Shown here piece by piece: positions 1-4,897 of a stretch of 5,910 bases of DNA. Position numbers and translations under genes: made by a program. The DNA lies in NCBI GenBank assembly GCA_009917805.1, contig RGES01000086.1:1-5910 (forward strand), written 5' to 3'. The stretch's first letter is position 1. Each line of letters begins with the position of its first letter. The notes under the pieces were generated by a model. It did not search any database. It saw only the letters and a list, made by a program, of their open reading frames with translations, and had not been told where the DNA came from. Source of the stretch: Verrucomicrobiota bacterium (lineage in GTDB: Bacteria; Verrucomicrobiota; Verrucomicrobiia; Opitutales; UBA953).

Positions 1-3000
1 ATGACCGGCGCGAACTGTTCGTTGATGACCTTGCTGGGGTTGATGATCTGGTCGAGGAAGTCGTGCGGGCTGTAACGGCCGCCGGCGAGCGTGAGGTCCG
101 GTCCGGTCATGCCGCCGGCGTTGCCGAAGCGATGGCAGGTGAAGCACGCGGCGGCGCTGAAGACCTTCTTGCCCTGGTCGAAGTCGCGCCCCTTGAGGCC
201 GGTCTTGGTCGCGGCGCTGAGCTCCTCGAGCGTCCAATTCTTCGGCGTGCGGCCGGCGAACATGGCGCCGACATTCTCGTAGGCGGACTTCACGGGCGGA
301 TTCTTGGCGAGCGCGATGAGCTTCTCGTGACGGGCGAGTTCCTCCGGCGAGAACGTCCCGAAGCTGGAGCCGCCGCGGTAGCTGGCGGCCTTGACGAACC
401 AGTTGAGCTGGGCTTCGCGGAGGGCGGGCGTCCAGCCGGCCTTCAGCATGCGCAGGCTGCGCATGACCTCGAGCTCGGGTTCCTGGCTCCCGGCTTTGGC
501 GACGAACGCCATGGCCTTGGCGGCGAGGGTGGGGGATTGGAGGTGGCCGAGGGTCTCGACGAGGAGCCAGTTGAGTCCGAAGTCGGCCGACGGGTAGGCG
601 GCGTCGTATTGGGCGACGATCGCGGCGACGCCGGCGGCGTCGGGATTGCCGTAGCGGTGCAGGATGATCTCGGTCAGGCGTACGTGCAGGAGTTTCTGCT
701 CCAAGGTCAGCCGGCTGAAGTCATCGGCGCGCAGGGCGGCGAGGAGGCGGTCGCGCAGGGCGGCTTCCGCGGCGGTCGGGGCGGCGGTCGTCGGCGCGAT
801 GCCGGTGCGCGGGTCGGGCTTGGCGGCGCGTTCGGTATGGTAAGGGCACTTGGCGGCCTGGCGGGCGAGCGCGAGGAGCGCTTCGAGGCGCGCGGTGGGA
901 TTCTTCTCGGCGAAGGCGCGTTCGCTCCAGCCGGCGTAGGGCTGGTGCTCGAGCACGACGCGCGCGGAGAAGCGCAGCCAGCGGTCCGACGAGGAAAGGT
1001 AGGGCCAGGCGGCGTCGGCGGCCTTCGGGTCCTGCTTCCCGTGGAACTGCTCGAGCGCCTTGCGGGCGACGACTTCCGGCGCGGGCGCCTCGGGCTGGTA
1101 CTTGACGGTGTCGGTGGATTCCTTGCCGACGTAGGTCACGCGGTAGAGGCCGGACTGCACCTTGCGGCCGCCGATGGCGAAGTACATGGCGCCGTCCTGC
1201 GGGTGGATGAGCAGGTCGGTGACGGGCAGCGGCGCGCCTTGGATGAAGTCCTGCTTGGTCGCGGCGTAGCTCGCGCCGTTGGGCTTCAGGTTGACGGCGT
1301 AGATCTTGCCCCAGCTCCAATCGAGGATGTAGAGCGATTCCTGGTATCTGGCCGGGAACTTGGCGCCGTAGCCGAAGGCGATGCCGGTGGGCGAGCCGGG
1401 GCCGATGTTCAGCGTGGCGGGCAGGTTGTCCGGGTAGAACTCGGGGTACTTGCCGGCGCCGTTGCGCCAGCCGTACTCGCCGCCGCTGACGACATGGTTC
1501 ACGCGCGTCGGGCGATACCACGACGTGTTGAAGTCGTACTCCATGTCGGCGTCATAGGTGAACAGGTCGCCGGCGCGGTTGACGGCGCCGCCGTAGATGT
1601 TGCGGAAGCCGCTCGCGAAGGTCTCGAAGGTCTTGCCGTCCTTGCTGATGCGGTAGACGATGCCTCCCGGCGCGAGCACGTGGCGGTTGTGGCCGCGGCC
1701 GTCCGGCATGCGGGGCAGGAGGTGGTCGTCGCCCCAGAGCGGCGCGACGGGCGAGGTGGCGGCGGTCTCGGTCTTGACGGCGTTGTTGCCGCAGATGAGG
1801 TAGAAGCCGTTCTGGTCGGGGGTGACGACGACCTTGTGGACGCCGTGGTCGCCGCCGGATTCGATGGCGCGGAGGAGCTCGACCTTGTCGATGAGGTCGC
1901 CGTTCGTGCTGCTCAGTCGATAGAAGCCGCTGGGGATCTTCTTCTCATAGTCGTTCACGCCGGCGTAGAGCGCGCCGAACGCCCACACCATGCCGTTGAT
2001 CGCGCGGATGTTGACGGGCATCTTCGTGACGTCGGCGGCCTTGAGCGTCTGGCCGGCGGCCGGGGCGGGGAAGCGGTAGAGGTCGCCGTACTGGTCGCTG
2101 GCGTAGATGCGGCCTTTGTCGTCGGCGCAGAGCGCCACCCAGGAGCCTTGGACGTCGCCTGGGACGGAGTAGAGGAGTTCGACCTTGAAGCCTTCGGGGG
2201 CCTTGATGCGGTCGACGGGCGTCGCCTTGTTCTCGCCGATGGCCTTGCCGGTGTTGTTGTCGGCGGCTTTCTTGGCCGGAGCCTTGGCCTTGGGCTTGGG
2301 CGCGGCCTTGGGGGCGTCAGCAGCAAGCTGGAGGAAAGCCTTGGTGGCGGGCTTCACGACCGGCTCGGCCTTGGGCGCGGCCTTCTTGGCCGGGGCTTTC
2401 TTGGCCTTGGGCGCGGGCTTCTCGATCTTCTGGGCGTCGCTGGGGATGGGGTTCTTTTCCAGCGAGAGCAGCGGGGACTCCGGGAGCTCCTTGAGCTGGA
2501 CGTCCTTGATCTGGACGATCATGGCCGGACCTTTGTGCACCTGGAAGGCGAGCAGGCCTTCGAGCGCGCGGTTCTTCGCGTCGTGATCGACGAGGTCGAT
2601 GGTGACCTTGCCGTCGACCTTATGGACGAGGTGGTTGCCCTGCGCGATGACGGTGAACTCGTGCCACTCGGAGTAATCGACCTTCACGGGCTCATGCTCG
2701 GCGGCGAGCCACTTGTCGCCCTTGTCGTCGACGATGACGCTCTGGCCGTTCTGCACGAGGATGCCGCGGGCGCGTTCTTCATAGACCATGCCGTTGTAGC
2801 CGGCCGAGGGATGGATGTCGCACTGGTAGCCGGCGATGACCCACTTGCCGACCTCGGGGACTTCCTTGCTGCGGTACTGGATGCCCGAGTTGCTGGCGGA
2901 GCACTTGATCTTGGCGCGCAGTTCGAAGTTCTTCACGACGCCGCCGCGCCAGACGAGGAACTGGTTGTAGGCGAGATGGTCGGGGCCCTTGGTCTTGCCG

Positions 3001-3155
3001 GTGAGGCAGCCGTCTTCGACGGACCAAAGCTCGGGGTTGCCGTCCCAGCCGGCGAGGGACTTGCCGTCGAAGATCGGCTTGAAGCCGTCCTGGGCCGAAA
3101 GCGGGGAGAGGGCGACCAGCAGGAACGCCAGCAGCGCAGAGAGGGGGTTTCTCAT
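1..3155 (-). CDS. Secreted DUF1080 / PVC-type beta-propeller / HEAT-like / CxxCH cytochrome fusion protein (3' end outside window)
   Basis: I translated the minus strand from the ATG at 3155 and found 1051 uninterrupted codons running off the left edge. Residues 1-22 are a Sec signal peptide (MRNPLSALLAFLLVALSPLS, then AQ). Residues ~23-223 match DUF1080, the 3-keto-disaccharide hydrolase family: IFDGKSLAGWDG, NSGIQYRS, YEERARGIL and the closing IVQIKDVQLKEL. A Lys/Ala/Pro-rich linker follows (~243-313). A PVC-type propeller spans ~315-680 (APEGFKVELLYSVPG, GGIVYRISKDGKTFETFASG, VSGGEYGWRNG, LLIHPQDGAMYFAIGGRKVQ). A helical HEAT-like region covers ~690-970. A c-type cytochrome domain starts near 975, with CFTCH at C1004/C1007/H1008 and GPDLTLAGGRY; the distal Met ligand would lie outside the window. 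Domain families are recognised by eye; sugar hydrolysis coupled to electron transfer is inferred. No clear Shine-Dalgarno precedes the ATG, but the signal peptide beginning right there supports the start. Confidence 0.93.
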   Translation of the reverse strand, partial: MRNPLSALLAFLLVALSPLSAQDGFKPIFDGKSLAGWDGNPELWSVEDGCLTGKTKGPDHLAYNQFLVWRGGVVKNFELRAKIKCSASNSGIQYRSKEVPEVGKWVIAGYQCDIHPSAGYNGMVYEERARGILVQNGQSVIVDDKGDKWLAAEHEPVKVDYSEWHEFTVIAQGNHLVHKVDGKVTIDLVDHDAKNRALEGLLAFQVHKGPAMIVQIKDVQLKELPESPLLSLEKNPIPSDAQKIEKPAPKAKKAPAKKAAPKAEPVVKPATKAFLQLAADAPKAAPKPKAKAPAKKAADNNTGKAIGENKATPVDRIKAPEGFKVELLYSVPGDVQGSWVALCADDKGRIYASDQYGDLYRFPAPAAGQTLKAADVTKMPVNIRAINGMVWAFGALYAGVNDYEKKIPSGFYRLSSTNGDLIDKVELLRAIESGGDHGVHKVVVTPDQNGFYLICGNNAVKTETAATSPVAPLWGDDHLLPRMPDGRGHNRHVLAPGGIVYRISKDGKTFETFASGFRNIYGGAVNRAGDLFTYDADMEYDFNTSWYRPTRVNHVVSGGEYGWRNGAGKYPEFYPDNLPATLNIGPGSPTGIAFGYGAKFPARYQESLYILDWSWGKIYAVNLKPNGASYAATKQDFIQGAPLPVTDLLIHPQDGAMYFAIGGRKVQSGLYRVTYVGKESTDTVKYQPEAPAPEVVARKALEQFHGKQDPKAADAAWPYLSSSDRWLRFSARVVLEHQPYAGWSERAFAEKNPTARLEALLALARQAAKCPYHTERAAKPDPRTGIAPTTAAPTAAEAALRDRLLAALRADDFSRLTLEQKLLHVRLTEIILHRYGNPDAAGVAAIVAQYDAAYPSADFGLNWLLVETLGHLQSPTLAAKAMAFVAKAGSQEPELEVMRSLRMLKAGWTPALREAQLNWFVKAASYRGGSSFGTFSPEELARHEKLIALAKNPPVKSAYENVGAMFAGRTPKNWTLEELSAATKTGLKGRDFDQGKKVFSAAACFTCHRFGNAGGMTGPDLTLAGGRYSPHDFLDQIINPSKVINEQFAPV
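132..146 (-). other. CxxCH heme c attachment motif
   Basis: The minus strand encodes C1004-F-T-C1007-H1008. The two Cys would form thioethers with heme and the His is the proximal iron ligand. The flanking sequence (GKKVFSAAA before; RFGNAGGMTGPDLT after) is typical of the heme domain at the end of PVC-type propeller proteins. The domain continues past the left edge, so the sixth ligand cannot be checked. Confidence 0.92.
2217..2429 (-). other. Lys/Ala/Pro-rich linker inside the fusion protein
   Basis: Residues ~243-313 of the large protein are low-complexity and strongly basic. Two blocks of PAKK/PKAK-type repeats (KAPAKKAAPKAE and PKPKAKAPAKKAA) are separated by a short hydrophobic stretch (KAFLQLAAD). 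It joins the DUF1080 domain to the PVC propeller. The composition resembles the tails of histone-H1-like or AlgP-like bacterial proteins, but its position between two folded exported domains makes a flexible tether the simplest reading. The DNA here is correspondingly repetitive, so length variation between strains would be expected. Confidence 0.85.
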
Positions 3156-3167
3156 GGGGAAGGTCTT

Positions 3168-3194
3168 TTTCTACGCCCTTTGGACACCCGTCAA
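3168..3194 (-). promoter_or_regulatory. Weak sigma70-like promoter candidate for the fusion gene
   Basis: TTGACG (3194-3189) and TAGAAA (3173-3168) are separated by 15 bases, shorter than the usual 16-18. Transcription would begin only a few bases before the ATG at 3155, giving an almost leaderless message. That would fit the missing Shine-Dalgarno, but the match could easily be chance. Confidence 0.2.
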
Positions 3195-3245
3195 CCGCAC
3201 TTGTTCAAATGGCGGGAAATGGAGATGAATCGGTGTCTGCGGCAT

Positions 3246-3273
3246 GCGGTTAGCGGTTGGCGGTTGGGCGGTA
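3246..3273 (+). repeat. Tandem heptamer GCGGTTR, three copies plus a degenerate fourth
   Basis: Consecutive units are GCGGTTA (3246-3252), GCGGTTG (3253-3259), GCGGTTG (3260-3266) and the degenerate GGCGGTA (3267-3273). The minus strand therefore reads as repeated AACCGC words. The array lies at one end of the repeat-rich gap, on the side of the fusion gene start. Confidence 0.75.
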
Positions 3274-3283
3274 CATTCTCTGG

Positions 3284-3383
3284 TCCCAGGTCTCGGCACT
3301 CAGATCCCAGGTTCGTATCCGCACCCGTACCTGAACCTGACAACCCGCACCCGATACCCGATCAGCTGAGACCCGAGACCCGA
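3284..3383. repeat. Degenerate ACCCG/CCCAGGT word array bounded by an inverted repeat
   Basis: The block is made of short related words. CCCAGGT occurs twice, near 3285 and 3306. CCGCACCCG is repeated exactly at 3319-3327 and 3345-3353, followed by TACC or ATACC. GACCCGA/GACCCGA lies near 3370-3383. Two arms, GGTCTCGGCACTCAG (3289-3303) and CTGAGACCCGAGACC (3366-3380), are inverted copies matching at 13 of 15 positions around a 62-base centre. It does not resemble an insertion sequence and encodes nothing. It could be a dispersed intergenic repeat family or a local expansion of a simple word. Confidence 0.7.
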
Positions 3384-3410
3384 AGGTGTGTCCTGGTCGA
3401 CAGAGCTACT

Positions 3411-3428
3411 GGGCCTCCGGGCCTCTCT
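3411..3428 (+). terminator. Possible plus-strand intrinsic terminator (hairpin plus U run)
   Basis: Plus-strand GGGCCTCCGGGCCT can fold into a four-base-pair GGCC stem, plus an outer G-U pair, with a UCCG loop closed by C-G. This is a stable UNCG-type tetraloop. CTCTTTT follows. The direction is opposite to both neighbouring genes, so it would act on antisense transcripts entering the 3' end of DUF1501. Read on the minus strand, the stem lacks a U tract, so it is not a convincing terminator for DUF1501. The stem is short. Confidence 0.25.
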
Positions 3429-3436
3429 TTTGCTTC

Positions 3437-3462
3437 CTAGCCCTGGCCCAAGCCCTAGCCCA
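3437..3462 (-). repeat. GGGC hexamer array with four G-runs spanning the DUF1501 stop
   Basis: On the minus strand the bases around the stop read as codon pairs of the form NNG-GGC: CTG GGC, TAG GGC, TTG GGC, CAG GGC, then a second in-frame TAG at 3439-3437. This gives GGG runs at 3461-3459, 3455-3453, 3449-3447 and 3443-3441, with loops of exactly three bases, which is the textbook G-quadruplex pattern. The sense strand, and so the mRNA, carries the G-runs. Confidence 0.75.
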
Positions 3463-4897
3463 GTATCCCCTTCACCACCTTCGCGGGTTCGACTCCGGTG
3501 AGGCGGAAGTCGAGCCCCTGGTGACGGTAGGTGAAGCGCTCATGGTCGATGCCCATGAGGTGGAGGATGGTGGCGTGCAGGTCGTGCACGTGCACGGGAT
3601 CCTTGGCGACGTTGTAACTGAAGTCGTCGGTCTCGCCGTAGCTGGTGCCGGCCTTGATGCCTCCGCCGGCCATCCACATGGTGAAGCAACGCGGGTGGTG
3701 GTCGCGGCCGGCTTCGGGGCTGTCCCATTTGCCTTGGCCCGCGACGCCGCGGCCGAACTCCCCGCCCCAGACGACGAGGGTGTCTTCGAGGAGGCCGCGT
3801 CGTTTGAGGTCCTTGATGAGCGCGGCGCTGGGCTGGTCGGTGTCGCGACAACGCGCCGTGCACCAGGAGGTGAGGCGGCTGTGATGGTCCCAGTCCGGAT
3901 GGAAGAGCTGCACGAAGCGCACGCCGCGTTCGATCAGGCGGCGCGCGAGGATGCAGTTGGCGGCGTAGCTTCCGGGGCGACGCGAATCCGGACCGTAGAG
4001 TTCGAAGACTTCGTCCTTCTCGTCGCTGAGGTCGGTGAGCTCAGGCACGCTGGCCTGCATGCGGTACGCCATCTCGTACTGGCGGATGCGCGTGGAGATC
4101 TCGGGGTCTCCGCTGCGTTCGAGGGCCTGTTGGTTGAGCGCGCCGAGCCCGTCCAGCATCTCGCGGCGGAGTTCGCGCGGGAGACCGTCGGGGTCGCGCA
4201 GATAAAGGACCGGGTCCTTGGCGCTGCGCAGCTTGACGCCTTGGTAACGCGACGGGAGGAAGCCGCTGCCCCAATAATGATCGTACAAGGGTTGGTCGCT
4301 CGGACGCTGCATCTTGGAGAGCAGGACGAGGTAGTCGGGGAGGTTACGGTTCTCGCTGCCGAGGCCGTAGCTCGCCCAGGCGCCGAGGCTCGGACGGCCG
4401 GGGATCTGGTGACCGGTCAGGAACTGCGTCATGGCGGGCGCATGATTGATCTGGTCGGTATGCATCGAGCGCACGATGCAGAGGTCGTCGGCGACGGTCT
4501 TGAGGTGAGGCAGCCATTCGCCGATGCTCTGGCCGCTCTGGCCGCAGCGTTCGAACTTGGTGGCAGCGGGCTTGATGAGCTGCTTCTGCCCGGAGGTCAT
4601 GGTGGTCAGGCGCTGGCCTCGGCGGACCGATTCGGGCAATTCGGTGCCGGCGAGCTTCATCAGGCCGGGCTTCTCGTCGAAGAGCTCGATCTGCGAAGGG
4701 CCGCCGGACTGGGTGAGGAAGATGACGCGTTTGGCCTTGGCGGCGAAGTGGGGAAGGTTCGGCAGGCCAAGCTTGCCGGCGCCGTCCGCGGCGAGGGCGC
4801 GGCCGATCAGGGTCGAGAGGGCCATGGCCCCGATCGAGAGTCCGGTGCACTGGCCGAGGAAGTAACGGCGCGAAGGGTCGAGCGGATCGGGGTTCAT
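3455..4897 (-). CDS. DUF1501 family protein, Tat-exported
   Basis: This 480-residue protein has the usual DUF1501 length. The family falls in the alkaline phosphatase/sulfatase-like superfamily and is abundant in PVC bacteria; its reaction is not established. A twin-arginine signal is visible: SRRYFLGQ with R10-R11, a hydrophobic stretch at ~17-31, and probable cleavage near ALA 34-36. Family motifs are VIFLTQSGGPSQIELFDEKP, then D335-W336-D337-H338-H339, DTDQPSAALIKDLKRRGLL (352-370), VVWGGEFGR (375-383), GRDHHP (397-402) and HVHDLHATILHLMG (436-449). The clustered Asp/His residues are candidate metal ligands. I chose the ATG at 4897 over a GTG at 4942 because it places the Tat motif at the N-terminus and forms an ATGA overlap with the upstream gene. 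The expected FGRTP motif reads FGRGV here. Confidence 0.93.
   Translation of the reverse strand: MNPDPLDPSRRYFLGQCTGLSIGAMALSTLIGRALAADGAGKLGLPNLPHFAAKAKRVIFLTQSGGPSQIELFDEKPGLMKLAGTELPESVRRGQRLTTMTSGQKQLIKPAATKFERCGQSGQSIGEWLPHLKTVADDLCIVRSMHTDQINHAPAMTQFLTGHQIPGRPSLGAWASYGLGSENRNLPDYLVLLSKMQRPSDQPLYDHYWGSGFLPSRYQGVKLRSAKDPVLYLRDPDGLPRELRREMLDGLGALNQQALERSGDPEISTRIRQYEMAYRMQASVPELTDLSDEKDEVFELYGPDSRRPGSYAANCILARRLIERGVRFVQLFHPDWDHHSRLTSWCTARCRDTDQPSAALIKDLKRRGLLEDTLVVWGGEFGRGVAGQGKWDSPEAGRDHHPRCFTMWMAGGGIKAGTSYGETDDFSYNVAKDPVHVHDLHATILHLMGIDHERFTYRHQGLDFRLTGVEPAKVVKGILG
4894..4897 (-). promoter_or_regulatory. ATGA stop/start overlap (translational coupling)
   Basis: The DUF1501 ATG (4897-4895) shares bases with the TGA stop (4896-4894) of the NHL gene. 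No strong Shine-Dalgarno lies just before it, so ribosomes finishing the NHL protein probably re-initiate on DUF1501. This fixes both the DUF1501 start and the operon order. Confidence 0.85.

Larger units (their letters stand above)
3156..3454. other. Repeat-rich intergenic region between the DUF1501 and fusion genes
   Basis: No gene is supported in these 299 bases. On the minus strand it runs from the DUF1501 stop to the ATG at 3155. It holds the end of a GGGC hexamer array, a terminator-like hairpin facing the plus direction, degenerate ACCCG-word repeats, a 13/15 inverted repeat, three heptamers, and about 90 bases of less repetitive, AT-richer sequence before the ATG. The last part is where a promoter for the fusion gene should lie. 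The best minus-strand match is TTGACG (3194-3189), a 15-base spacer and TAGAAA (3173-3168), which is short-spaced and weak. The gap suggests the fusion gene has its own transcript, but read-through from DUF1501 cannot be excluded. Confidence 0.7.

Noticed and set aside
721..1521. Minus-strand Arg/Pro/Ala-rich open frame of 266 codons, and similar ones at 1955-2326, 2779-3027, 3540-3863 and 4344-5084
   Set aside because: These are out-of-frame readings of the real minus-strand genes with shadow-like Arg/Pro/Ala composition. They show no motifs.
3246..3383. CRISPR array
   Set aside because: The repeats are 7-15 bases, degenerate, and lack regular unique spacers; no cas gene is present.
63..3440. 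1125-codon plus-strand open frame opposite the fusion gene
   Set aside because: It is antisense to a protein with clear domain motifs. Its translation is Gly/Ala/Val/Leu/Glu/Asp-rich without recognisable domains, as expected when high-GC third positions remove stops from the complementary frame. It also runs on through the intergenic repeats.
3156..3454. Insertion sequence remnant or tRNA/ncRNA gene in the gap
   Set aside because: I see no transposase fragment, flanking target duplication, cloverleaf or riboswitch-like core. The only structure is the short-word repeats and hairpins described.
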